From NCBI GenBank assembly GCA_964498075.1, contig CAZCGA010000020.1:4343-68342 (forward strand): a DNA stretch of 64,000 nucleotides. Direction: 5' to 3'. Below, one piece after another: positions 51,486 to 60,199 of this stretch. This DNA is from CAZCGA01 sp964498075. GTDB lineage: Bacteria > Desulfobacterota > Binatia > HRBIN30. Within the stretch, counting starts at the first letter, position 1. Every line of letters begins with the position of its first letter. The notes beneath the pieces were generated by a model. That model made no database searches and was not told where the DNA came from. It saw only the letters and a list, made by a program, of their open reading frames with translations. The position numbers and the translations under genes were made by a program.

Positions 51486-54287
51486 ATGAACGCCGAACAA
51501 GCGCGCCTGGATGAGGCGGACGAACGCGGAGTTGCTTGGAGACAGTGGGGCCCCTACCTCAGCGAGCGGCAGTGGGGGACCGTCCGCGAAGACTACAGCG
51601 AGCACGGCAACGCCTGGGAGTACTTCCCGCACGATCACGCGCGGTCACGCGCCTACCGCTGGGGAGAGGACGGGTTGGCCGGCATCTCGGACGACCGCCA
51701 GCGCCTCTGCTTTGCCTTGGCATTGTGGAACGGGAAGGACCCCATCCTGAAGGAGCGGCTGTTCGGTCTGACGAACAGCGAGGGCAACCACGGCGAGGAC
51801 GTGAAAGAGTACTACTTCTACCTGGACAGCACGCCGACCCACTCCTACATGAAGTACCTCTACAAGTACCCGCAGGCGGCCTTCCCCTACGCCGACCTGG
51901 TACACACGAATCGTGGCCGCTCGCGTGAGTGGCGCGAGTACGAGCTCCTCGACACGGGCGTGTTCGACGACGACCGATACTTCGATGTGTTCGTCGAGTA
52001 CGCGAAGCAGTCGCCGCAGGACATCCTGGTCCGGATCACGGTGTGCAACCGGGGGCCCGAGGCGGCCGTGCTGCATGTGCTACCGACGCTGTGGTTCCGC
52101 AACACGTGGACCTGGGAGCCGGGAGCCGCCCGACCCGCGTTGCGGGGCGTGGAAGCGACCGGATCGTGCCGCGTCGTCGAAGCCTCTCACGACGGACTCG
52201 GCAAACGGTACCTCTACTGTGATGCGTCGCCGCCGCTCCTGTTCACGGAGAACGAGACGAACAGCGAGCGGATCTTCGGGACACCGAACCGCTCGCCGTA
52301 TGTCAAGGACGCGATCGATCGCTACCTCCTGCACGGGCAGCACGATGCGGTGAATCCCGCCCAGACCGGTACCAAGGTCGTTGCGCTCTACCCGCTGACG
52401 GTGGGTTCGGGCCAGACGCGAACCCTGTGGTTGCGGTTGTCGAACCACGCGCCCGGAGAGCTGGCGGCGACCTCCGTCGCTATGCCGTTTGGCGAGGGGT
52501 TCGAGGCTGCGATGACCGCCCGCCAGCGCGAAGCCGACGAGTTCTACGACGCGATCACGCCGGCCTCGTTCACGGCGGACGAGGCGCGCGTGATGCGGCA
52601 GGCGCTGGCGGGGATGCTGTGGAGCAAGCAGTTCTTCTATTATGACCTGAACCGATGGCTCAAGGAGCGCGGCGCCGGCCCGCTCGGGTCTTCAGAGAAG
52701 ACCGTCTCCCGAAACGCCCACTGGTACCACATGGTGAATTCCGATGTCGTCTCGATGCCCGACAAGTGGGAGTATCCGTGGTACGCGGCCTGGGACCTCG
52801 CCTTCCACGTCCTCGCGCTGTCCATGGTCGACGCGAGCTTCAGCAAGCAGCAGCTCAGTCTGATGCTGCACCGCAGGTACCTCCATCCCAACGGCCAGAT
52901 CCCGGCCTATGAGTGGAGCTTCAGCGACGTGAATCCGCCGGTGCACGCTTGGGCGACCATGTTCACCTACCAGCTCGATAAGGCGAGCCGGGGCACGGGC
53001 GACATCGAGTGGCTGGAACGGTCCTTCCAGAAGTTGGCCATGAACTTCACCTGGTGGGTCAACCGCAAGGACCGCGATGGCCGCAACGTGTTCGAAGGTG
53101 GCTTCCTCGGCCTGGACAACATCGGGGTGTTCGACCGCAGCGCTCCTCTGCCGACCGGCGGTCACCTGGAACAGGCCGACGGAACCGCCTGGATGGCCCT
53201 GTTCAGCCTGAACATGCTCGAGATTGCTCTGGAGCTGAGCCGCTCCAGGCCCATCTACGTCGACATGGCGCAGAAGTTCTTCGAGCACTTCATGTGGATC
53301 GCCGCGGCGATGAACCACGTCGGGGGTGGCGAGGGGTTGTGGGACGAACAGGACGGGTTCTTCTACGATGTGCTGCGACTGCCCGACGGGCGGGCGCACC
53401 GGCTCAAGATCCGCTCCATCGTCGGTCTGCTTCCGCTGTGCGCGGTCTGGGTCTACAAGCGGCAGGAGCTCGCCCATGTCCCCGATCTCGGAGAACGCGC
53501 GCGCCGCTTTCTGGCGGCGCGGCCCGAGCTGATCATCAACATGGCCGATCCGAGGCGGCCCGGCTGCGGCGACCGGCGCCTCATGTCCGTGCTCGACGAG
53601 CAACGGCTGCGGCGCGTGCTGGAGACGATGCTGAATGAGGGCGAGTTCCTGAGCCCCTACGGAATTCGCTCCCTCTCTCGGTATCACGCCGATCACCCGT
53701 ATGTGTTGCAGGTGCAGGGCCGGGAGTTCCGGGTGGACTACCGGCCGGCCGAGTCGAACACGGGGGTGTTCGGCGGCAACTCGAACTGGCGCGGCCCGGT
53801 GTGGATGCCCTTGAATGTCATGATCATCCGGGCGCTCTTGCAATATCACCTGTACTACGGGGACGACTTTACGGTCGAGTGCCCGACGGGCTCGGGCCGA
53901 CGCTTGACGCTGTTCGACGTCGCGCACGAGATCAGCAAACGGCTGACGGCGATCTTCCTGCGCGACGTTTCGCCAGGCTCAGGACAGACTGGACGCCGGC
54001 CGGTCTACGGCGGCACGGCCAAGTTCCAGGAGGACCCGCACTGGCGCGACTACATCCTCTTCTACGAGTACTTCCACGGCGACAACGGCGCCGGAATCGG
54101 GGCCAGCCACCAGACCGGCTGGACCGGTGTCGTCGCCAGGCTCATGCACCTGTTCGCGACGGTCAACGGCCGCGAGTTCCTCGCCCTCGAAAGCAAGGAG
54201 GCAGGCTTCCGCGCGCTGAGCGCCTCCGGCGCCGCAGACGCTCGCGCAGGCAACTTCCCCGTGGAGCCGCGAGGACCGGCGCGGTGA
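51486..54287 (+). CDS. GH63-like glucosidase (MGH1-type glycoside hydrolase)
   Basis: A 933-residue protein. The C-terminal (α/α)6 barrel shows WEYPWYAAWDLAFHVLALSMVD, QIPAYEWSFSDVNPPVHAW and SNWRGPVWMPLNVMIIRAL, as in bacterial GH63/mannosyl-oligosaccharide glucosidase-like enzymes. The Asp in WDLAF and the Glu in the C-terminal part are candidate catalytic acids. The N-terminal β-domain (about 20-330) is typical of the large bacterial group. No signal peptide, so it acts in the cytoplasm, probably on α-glucosides such as trehalose-, glycerate- or glycogen-derived sugars. It is coupled to the next gene through an overlapping GTGA. Confidence 0.85.
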   Translation: MNAEQARLDEADERGVAWRQWGPYLSERQWGTVREDYSEHGNAWEYFPHDHARSRAYRWGEDGLAGISDDRQRLCFALALWNGKDPILKERLFGLTNSEGNHGEDVKEYYFYLDSTPTHSYMKYLYKYPQAAFPYADLVHTNRGRSREWREYELLDTGVFDDDRYFDVFVEYAKQSPQDILVRITVCNRGPEAAVLHVLPTLWFRNTWTWEPGAARPALRGVEATGSCRVVEASHDGLGKRYLYCDASPPLLFTENETNSERIFGTPNRSPYVKDAIDRYLLHGQHDAVNPAQTGTKVVALYPLTVGSGQTRTLWLRLSNHAPGELAATSVAMPFGEGFEAAMTARQREADEFYDAITPASFTADEARVMRQALAGMLWSKQFFYYDLNRWLKERGAGPLGSSEKTVSRNAHWYHMVNSDVVSMPDKWEYPWYAAWDLAFHVLALSMVDASFSKQQLSLMLHRRYLHPNGQIPAYEWSFSDVNPPVHAWATMFTYQLDKASRGTGDIEWLERSFQKLAMNFTWWVNRKDRDGRNVFEGGFLGLDNIGVFDRSAPLPTGGHLEQADGTAWMALFSLNMLEIALELSRSRPIYVDMAQKFFEHFMWIAAAMNHVGGGEGLWDEQDGFFYDVLRLPDGRAHRLKIRSIVGLLPLCAVWVYKRQELAHVPDLGERARRFLAARPELIINMADPRRPGCGDRRLMSVLDEQRLRRVLETMLNEGEFLSPYGIRSLSRYHADHPYVLQVQGREFRVDYRPAESNTGVFGGNSNWRGPVWMPLNVMIIRALLQYHLYYGDDFTVECPTGSGRRLTLFDVAHEISKRLTAIFLRDVSPGSGQTGRRPVYGGTAKFQEDPHWRDYILFYEYFHGDNGAGIGASHQTGWTGVVARLMHLFATVNGREFLALESKEAGFRALSASGAADARAGNFPVEPRGPAR

Positions 54288-55072
54288 CCCGGCGGAAACG
54301 ACGCAACCACTGGCTCGCGCGCGCCCTCCGCAGCAAGATCCGCCCCCTCTTCTCGCGCCGGCTCTCGAGGCTCGCCGCGCTGGTCGTGCCCGCCATTTAC
54401 ATCTTCTATATGCGACTGGTCTGGGCGACGAGCCGCATCGAGGAGCACAACTTCACTGATCTCAAGCGCATCATCACGGAGTACAACGGCGCCGTCGGCT
54501 TGCTGTGGCACGAGGAGGTGATGACCGTCGCGTTCGGCTATGCCTATCTCGGCTTTCGCCCACACACGCTCGCCAGCCTCGGCGAGTCCGGCGAGCTGAT
54601 CACCCGCATGCTGACGCGCTGCGGGTTCGTGGTCTTCCGCGGCGGCTCGACCACGCACCGCTCCCGGCGCGCCGAAGGCGCCCTCCAGGACATGATCGAC
54701 CACATGCGGACACACGACGAGGTCATCTACGGGCTGACGGTGGATGGGTCGAAGGGCCCTCCCTATCGCATGAAGACGGGCGGCCTCGTCATCGCCCGTG
54801 AATGCGGCCGGCCGGTCGTGCTGGCGCGAACATGGTACAAGCGCTGCCTCCGTCTGCCCACGTGGGACCGCATGGCGGTTCCGCTACCGTTCAACGTCAT
54901 CGGCTATTACCTGCGTGGTCCCTACATGGTGCCCGACAGTGCCCACACAGAAGCCGGCCTCGAACAGTTTCGCCTGCAGCTCGAGAGCGAGCTGATTGAC
55001 CTCGCGGCACAGAGCTACGCCGACATGGGGCAGCCGCGCCCCGCGAGTCTCGTCAAGCGCCGACCGGCCTGA
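54284..55072 (+). CDS. DUF374 lysophospholipid acyltransferase-like protein
   Basis: A 262-residue protein with a membrane-associating helix (about 28-45) and a DUF374 core. The acyltransferase-like part has AVGLLWHEEVM in place of an HxxxxD box, FRGGSTTHRSRRAEGAL and LTVDGSKGPPYRMKTGGLVIAR, the usual DUF374 signatures. Related proteins transfer acyl chains in lipid A or lysolipid metabolism, but DUF374 lacks a clear HX4D motif here. GTG at 54284 overlaps the glucosidase stop. The reading frame is open long before it, which only reflects high GC. Confidence 0.8.
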   Translation: MTRRKRRNHWLARALRSKIRPLFSRRLSRLAALVVPAIYIFYMRLVWATSRIEEHNFTDLKRIITEYNGAVGLLWHEEVMTVAFGYAYLGFRPHTLASLGESGELITRMLTRCGFVVFRGGSTTHRSRRAEGALQDMIDHMRTHDEVIYGLTVDGSKGPPYRMKTGGLVIARECGRPVVLARTWYKRCLRLPTWDRMAVPLPFNVIGYYLRGPYMVPDSAHTEAGLEQFRLQLESELIDLAAQSYADMGQPRPASLVKRRPA

Positions 55073-55123
55073 TTCTCAGCATTGCGAAGCTGATCCGCGA
55101 GCCCCCGTACCGCGCTGGACAGT

Positions 55124-55137
55124 CGTACCAGGGTACG
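55124..55137. promoter_or_regulatory. Perfect palindrome upstream of feoB (possible operator)
   Basis: CGTACC-AG-GGTACG is a perfect 6-2-6 inverted repeat, about 90 bases before the feoB start. The iron operon contains a DtxR-family regulator, so this is a candidate operator, but it does not match the known DtxR box. Confidence 0.3.
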
Positions 55138-55226
55138 GATTCTGCAGCCCATACCGGCATGCAGGGACCTCCATCTCCATTTCCCGGGGCACTCTTCGCC
55201 GCCGATCCGTGGTTTCCGGCGGGTGC

Positions 55227-57443
55227 ATGATGGCCGGCGGTCGTGCGGAGCTTCGCGTGGTTGAATCGCGTCGCGAGCTGCCTGACCACCAGCCTCACGC
55301 ACGCCGCGCGTCTCGTCGGATTGCCCTGGTCGGAAACCCGAACGTCGGAAAAAGCGTCATCTTTGGAGCCCTCACCGGGACATATGCGACCGTGAGCAAC
55401 TATCCTGGCACCACGGTCGAGGTCACGCGCGCTGCCGGACGACACGATTCGACCCTCGAGATCGTCGATACACCCGGGGTGAACAGCCTGGCGCCGAACT
55501 CGGAAGATGAGCGCGTCACGCGCGACATCCTCCTGTCGGGCGTCGACTTGGTGGTACAAGTCGCAGACGCCAAGAACCTCGCACGCGCCCTCGTGGTGTC
55601 GCTCCAACTCGCGGAAGCGGGCCTGCCGTTCGTGTTGGTGGTCAACATGATGGATGAGGCGGCCGATCGCGGCTTGAGCATCGACGTGCCGAAGCTGCGG
55701 AGCGAGTTGGGCGTCCCGGTGATCCCGACCGTCGCCATCACGGGGCACGGCATCGCGGCGCTGCAGCAGACCCTGCACGCCGCCGCCAGGAGCCACTTCC
55801 GCGCGCGCTATCCCAGCGCCGTCGAACGGGCGCTGCTGCGCATCGAGCGGCTGCTCGCCGGGCATGACGTGGGGCCGCGCTGGCTGGCGCTGATGTGCTT
55901 GGCGGGCGACGAGACGTTGCGCCCGTGGCTGGTGGCGCACCTTCCGGAGTCGGCGCTGGCGACGCTCGATGCGGCGTACCAGGACATTCAGGCACACGTG
56001 CACGGCCGCGTGAGCTATCAACTGAGTCGAGCGCGGGCGCGCGCCGCGGAGCAACTCGGACGCGTCGTGACGCACGCCGTCAGCCAGCCGCAGCCCGCCG
56101 CGGACGCCGGCCGGCGTGAACGTGCCGTCGGCATTGCGGCGCTGGTTGCATGTCTGCTCCTGTTCGGTGGGGATCTCGGTGTGGTCGCGGGGATCGCGGA
56201 CGGACGCGTACGGTTGGCCGCGTGGCTGGCGCTTGGCGGCGCCGGTATTGTGATCTATCAGTCGGCGGGAATGCGCGCCGCCCTCGGCCGCTGGGCCGGT
56301 CAGCGACGCACGGGCCTCGCGGTCCTGGGCGTCGTGCTCTACGTGATGTACCGCTTCGTGGGGGTGTTCGCAGCGGGCACCTGCGTCGACTTCCTGGAGC
56401 ACCGCGTGTTCGGCACCTACGTCAACACGTTCCTCACAAGCGGCCTCGATCGTATCGTCACCGACGCGATCCCGGCGGGCGGAGTCGTCGCGCGACTGGC
56501 GCACGTGATTCGCGATCTCCTCGTCGGACCGTACGGGCTGGTGACGGTCGCGCTGACGTACGCTCTGGCCATCATCCTGCCGATTGTCACCGCGTTCTTC
56601 ATCGCCTTCTCGATTCTAGAGGACTCCGGTTATCTCCCGCGCCTGGCGATTCTGGTGAACCGGCTGTTCCGCGGCATGGGTCTGAACGGCAAGGCCGTGT
56701 TGCCGATGCTGCTGGGCTTGGGCTGCGATACTATGGCGACGCTGACCGCACGCATCATGGAGACCCGCAAGGAGCGGCTCCTGGTAACGCTGCTGCTGGC
56801 GCTGGGCGTGCCGTGCTCGGCGCAGCTGGGCGTGATTCTCGGCTTGTTCGGTGCCTTGCCGATGTGGGCGCCGCTGGTGTGGGGCGGCATGGTGCTCGGC
56901 GTCCTCTTCACGGTCGGCTTCTTGGCGGCGCGGCTGTTGCCCGGATCGAGCTCGGATCTCATCCTGGAGCTGCCGCCCATCCGCCGGCCGCAGCTCGCCA
57001 ACATCGCCATCAAGACGATCGGTCGGCTGGAGTGGTACCTGAAGGAAGCGGTTCCCATCTTCGTGCTCGGCACGCTGGTGTTGTTCGTCCTCGATGCCAC
57101 CGGCGTCTTGAGTCGCATCGTTGCTGCAAGCGAGCCGGCGGTGGTCGGCGTGTTGGGCTTGCCCCCGAAAGCCGCGGAAGCCTTTCTGGTCGGATTCTTC
57201 CGTCGCGACTATGGATCGGCCGGCATCTACGCGCTCTTCCAGCACGGGCAGCTGACGCCGGTGCAGGCCGTGGTGGCGTTGGTGACCATCACGCTGTTCG
57301 TCCCGTGCGTCGCCAACTTCTTCGTGATCATCAAGGAACGCGGCCTGGCGACGGCGCTGGCGATCACCGCGTTCATCTTTCCGTTCGCATTCGGCGTGGG
57401 AGGCGTGCTGAACCTCGCGCTGCGCCTGAGCGGCTTGCAATGA
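55227..57443 (+). CDS. feoB: Ferrous iron transporter FeoB
   Basis: A 738-residue Fe2+ transporter. The N-terminal G domain has GNPNVGKS (G1), the switch with NYPGTTVE, DTPG (G3) and NMMD (G4, variant of NKxD). Two Gate-type membrane halves follow, with the conserved segments GLGCDTMAT and GVPCSAQLGV, and each holds the Cys implicated in the iron path. ATG at 55227 (or 55230) begins the charged stretch before the G domain; the open frame before it is not family-like. Followed through an ATGA overlap by a small cysteine-rich protein and then a DtxR-FeoA regulator. Confidence 0.94.
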   Translation: MMAGGRAELRVVESRRELPDHQPHARRASRRIALVGNPNVGKSVIFGALTGTYATVSNYPGTTVEVTRAAGRHDSTLEIVDTPGVNSLAPNSEDERVTRDILLSGVDLVVQVADAKNLARALVVSLQLAEAGLPFVLVVNMMDEAADRGLSIDVPKLRSELGVPVIPTVAITGHGIAALQQTLHAAARSHFRARYPSAVERALLRIERLLAGHDVGPRWLALMCLAGDETLRPWLVAHLPESALATLDAAYQDIQAHVHGRVSYQLSRARARAAEQLGRVVTHAVSQPQPAADAGRRERAVGIAALVACLLLFGGDLGVVAGIADGRVRLAAWLALGGAGIVIYQSAGMRAALGRWAGQRRTGLAVLGVVLYVMYRFVGVFAAGTCVDFLEHRVFGTYVNTFLTSGLDRIVTDAIPAGGVVARLAHVIRDLLVGPYGLVTVALTYALAIILPIVTAFFIAFSILEDSGYLPRLAILVNRLFRGMGLNGKAVLPMLLGLGCDTMATLTARIMETRKERLLVTLLLALGVPCSAQLGVILGLFGALPMWAPLVWGGMVLGVLFTVGFLAARLLPGSSSDLILELPPIRRPQLANIAIKTIGRLEWYLKEAVPIFVLGTLVLFVLDATGVLSRIVAASEPAVVGVLGLPPKAAEAFLVGFFRRDYGSAGIYALFQHGQLTPVQAVVALVTITLFVPCVANFFVIIKERGLATALAITAFIFPFAFGVGGVLNLALRLSGLQ

Positions 57444-57652
57444 CCCAGACAGAGCCCGACACGACGATCACCTGCCCCGTATGCCGGACGCGCTACACCG
57501 AGGCGGAGGGACGCGCTTGCCGCGTGGACTGCCCGCTCCATCGGCAATGCCGGTTGCTGAGCTGTCCGTACTGTGCCCATGAGATTCCGGCCCCGTCGCG
57601 GCTGACGCGTTGGCTGGCCCGCCGGCTCGGACGCCCGGCTTCGGGGTCCTGA
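57440..57652 (+). CDS. 70-residue cysteine-rich zinc-ribbon protein of the Feo operon
   Basis: ATG at 57440 overlaps the feoB stop. CPVC (12-15), CRVDCPLHRQC (27-37) and CPYC (42-45) give seven cysteines and a histidine, enough for two metal sites or a redox-active zinc ribbon. A basic tail follows. In many genomes a small cysteine-rich protein (FeoC or others) follows feoB; this one does not have the FeoC winged-helix pattern. A metal-sensing or docking role is plausible inference. Confidence 0.75.
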   Translation: MTQTEPDTTITCPVCRTRYTEAEGRACRVDCPLHRQCRLLSCPYCAHEIPAPSRLTRWLARRLGRPASGS

Positions 57653-57657
57653 CACGC

Positions 57658-58314
57658 ATGCACATCGATCAGCACATCGAAGAGATCCTCGAGCGACTGT
57701 GGACGTTGCGCGAGCAAGCACTGACGGCGCCGCCGAACCTCGACGGGTACAGCTTCGACTTCGATCCGGGCGCCGCGCTGTTGGAGGCCGAGCGCCGCGG
57801 GTGGATTGCACGCGCCCACGACCATCTCGAGCTGACAGCGAGTGGCGATGCGCGGGCCGCCGGCGTCATGCGCCGCCATCGTCTGGCGGAGCGACTGTTG
57901 TTCGACGTCGTGCACGTCGATACTGCGGCGATGGAAGCGGCCGCGTGCGAGCTCGAGCACTCACACATCTTGTCGGAGGAGGCGACGGATCGGGTGTGCG
58001 CCTTCCTCGGGCATCCGCCGACGTGCCCGCACGACCGGCCGATCCCGCGCGGCCGCTGCTGCGAGAAGTTCACGCACGCGGTGCGCCCGCTGGTCACGCC
58101 GCTCAGTGAAGCCGGCATCGGCGGCGACTATCGCATCACCTTCATCGCCTCGCAGTCGCACCGCCGCCTCGATCGGCTGTGCGCCCTCGGCGTCGTACCG
58201 GGCGCGGTGTTGCGACTCCACCAACGCGCGCCGGCCTTCATCATCCAGGTGGGCGGCACCGACATCGCCCTCGAGCCCGGCATTGCCGCCGACATCTTCG
58301 TCTTGCCCCAGTGA
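57658..58314 (+). CDS. DtxR/MntR-family regulator with C-terminal FeoA-like domain
   Basis: A 218-residue regulator. Residues 1-65 form a winged helix-turn-helix (IDQHIEEILERLWTLREQ). Residues 66-135 form the metal-binding dimerisation domain with CELEHSHILSEEATDRVCAFLGHPPTCPH (ligands probably Glu, His and Cys residues), and about 150-218 an SH3-like FeoA domain ending in GIAADIFVLPQ. It would repress iron uptake when Fe2+ is plentiful. It follows the zinc-ribbon gene by 5 bases, so feoB, zinc-ribbon and regulator form one operon with built-in feedback. FeoA itself is missing as a separate gene; the fused domain may take its place. Confidence 0.85.
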   Translation: MHIDQHIEEILERLWTLREQALTAPPNLDGYSFDFDPGAALLEAERRGWIARAHDHLELTASGDARAAGVMRRHRLAERLLFDVVHVDTAAMEAAACELEHSHILSEEATDRVCAFLGHPPTCPHDRPIPRGRCCEKFTHAVRPLVTPLSEAGIGGDYRITFIASQSHRRLDRLCALGVVPGAVLRLHQRAPAFIIQVGGTDIALEPGIAADIFVLPQ

Positions 58315-58454
58315 ATCCCGCAAGGACTGCGCGTCACAACGGCGCGACACGCACGCCGCCGTCGACCTGATCGCTCCGCTGCTCCGGGGGGGCAACGCTT
58401 TTGCGCTCCCCTCGGCATGATAGTACTCGTGCGGCGGGAGCTTGGTCGCCACTC

Positions 58455-59831
58455 GTGTCTGGACGAAAGCAGAACGCGCCGCAGCGAACCTCGTGGGTGG
58501 TCGTCATCCTCCTGGGCGCGATTGCGCTCGCCTACGCCCACACCCGCCCGCGATGGACGGATCTGAAGGTCATTGAGCACGACGTCATCTCTCTCTACGC
58601 GTACGTGCCGGCGGCGTTCATCTACCGCGACCTCTCCTTTACCTTCGTCGAACACCTCCCTGCGGATTTTCCGGGCCAGATCTGGCTGCGGAAAACCGAG
58701 AGCGGCGGTCGCGTGTTGAAGATGAGCTGCGGCACGGCCTTCCTGTATACGCCCTTCTTCCTGGTGGCCCACGTCGCGGCGAAGCTCCTCGGCATTCCGG
58801 CGAATGGGTATTCCTGGATCTATCAGTACTTCATCGTGCTCGGCGGGATCGCGTACGGTGTGGCGGGGCTCGTCATCCTGCGCGGTGTTCTTCTCGAGCT
58901 CTTCCCGGATCGCGTCGTTGGACTCACCCTTGTGTCAGTGTTCGCGGGGACCAATCTCCTCTACTACGCCACGGTCGAAAGCGGCATGACGCACGTGTAC
59001 AGCTTCTTCCTGTTCGCCCTCTTTCTGCATCTCACGGTCAGATGGCACGCGCGGCCGGGATGGAGCTCGGCGCTGGGACTCGGCGTCCTGCTCGGCGTCA
59101 TCACGCTGGTGCGGCCGAGCAACGCCGTCGTTGTTCTGGTGTTCCTTTTCTACGGAGCCGCAGATCTCCGCGCCTGGCGAGGAAAGCTCGCCTTGATGCA
59201 GCGGAACTCCCTGCAGCTCCTCTGCGCCCTGCTCGCGGCCATCGCCGTCGTGACGCCGCAACTGGCCTACTGGAAATACAACACCGGAGCTTGGCTCTAT
59301 TACTCGTACGGCGACGAGGGCTTCTTCTTCTCCAAGCCGAGGATTGTCGAGGGGCTCCTCAGCTACCGAAAAGGGTTGCTGGTGTATACGCCGATCATGT
59401 CCTTCGCCTTCGCCGGGACGGTGGTTCTCTGGCGGAAGTCCCGCGGCTGGTTCTGGCTCGTCGTGACGTTCACGGCGGTCAACCTCTACGTCGTGTTCTC
59501 GTGGTGGTGCTGGTGGTACGGCGGAAGCTTCGGCCTGAGGGCGTTGATCGAGTCGTACGCGATCTGGGCAATTCCGATCGCGGCAGTATACGAGAGGCTG
59601 CTGTCTTGCGGGCGGGTCGTGAGGAGCGTGGCTGTGCTGCTCATCGGGATCCTGGTATGCCTCAATCTGTTTCAAACCGAGCAGTATCGGAGGACCCTGA
59701 TTCATTGGGACTCGATGACCAGGGAGGCCTACTGGTCGGTGTTTCTGCGCAGGCAACGGCCGGCGAACTACGAGAAGCTTCTGCAGCCGCCCGACCTCGA
59801 TCGCGCCATGCGAGGCGAAGACGAGTACTGA
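58455..59831 (+). CDS. Polytopic membrane protein, glycosyltransferase (GT-C)-like
   Basis: A protein of about 458 residues with around ten membrane helices. It resembles the undecaprenyl-phosphate-sugar-using GT-C enzymes (ArnT/PMT-like). The first periplasmic loop contains EHDVISLYAYVPAAF, with an Asp in the usual place, and Tyr/Arg-rich loops follow (FSKPRIVEGLLSYRKGLLVYTP). No clear family signature is recognised. GTG at 58455 is chosen; TTG at 58401 would extend it. It is separate from the iron operon by about 140 bases. Confidence 0.6.
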   Translation: MSGRKQNAPQRTSWVVVILLGAIALAYAHTRPRWTDLKVIEHDVISLYAYVPAAFIYRDLSFTFVEHLPADFPGQIWLRKTESGGRVLKMSCGTAFLYTPFFLVAHVAAKLLGIPANGYSWIYQYFIVLGGIAYGVAGLVILRGVLLELFPDRVVGLTLVSVFAGTNLLYYATVESGMTHVYSFFLFALFLHLTVRWHARPGWSSALGLGVLLGVITLVRPSNAVVVLVFLFYGAADLRAWRGKLALMQRNSLQLLCALLAAIAVVTPQLAYWKYNTGAWLYYSYGDEGFFFSKPRIVEGLLSYRKGLLVYTPIMSFAFAGTVVLWRKSRGWFWLVVTFTAVNLYVVFSWWCWWYGGSFGLRALIESYAIWAIPIAAVYERLLSCGRVVRSVAVLLIGILVCLNLFQTEQYRRTLIHWDSMTREAYWSVFLRRQRPANYEKLLQPPDLDRAMRGEDEY

Positions 59832-59868
59832 GCCGCGACGCTCTCCTTTGTCGTCGACTGAGGCGGCC

Positions 59869-60117
59869 TTACTCGTCCTGCCCAACCGTCTCCCACCACT
59901 GGCACCACCAGTTTTCACCTACCAGGATGCGGAGCTTCGGGTGCCAGCAGTAGGTGAGGTCCTCGTCAGGGTTCATGTAGTAGAGGCAGTTGCGGCAGCG
60001 CTCGTCACCGTTGGGTCGGCCGCGCAGGATCGCATCCTCAGCCAGGTAGCGGAGCTGCAGGGATAGCTTCTCGTCGATTTCCTTCGGCTCGGGTCTTGGA
60101 AGATCATCATCCGCCAT
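59869..60117 (-). CDS. Small HiPIP-like iron-sulfur protein without signal peptide
   Basis: An 82-residue protein. Four cysteines (41, 44, 57, 72) with Trp71 and Trp74-75 fit the high-potential iron-sulfur protein pattern Cys-x2-Cys, Cys, then Trp-Cys-x-Trp. Classical HiPIPs carry a Tat signal for export; none is visible here, so this form would be cytoplasmic. The N-terminal 30 residues are acidic and helical. Assigning a cluster is inference; a zinc-binding protein is the alternative. Confidence 0.65.
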   Translation of the reverse strand: MADDDLPRPEPKEIDEKLSLQLRYLAEDAILRGRPNGDERCRNCLYYMNPDEDLTYCWHPKLRILVGENWWCQWWETVGQDE

Positions 60118-60199
60118 GGGTCGCTCCTGGTCGAGATTGCCCTCGCTCTACGGCCGTCCGGGAATCAACTACAACGTCGGCCGTTGTCATTCCAGATCC

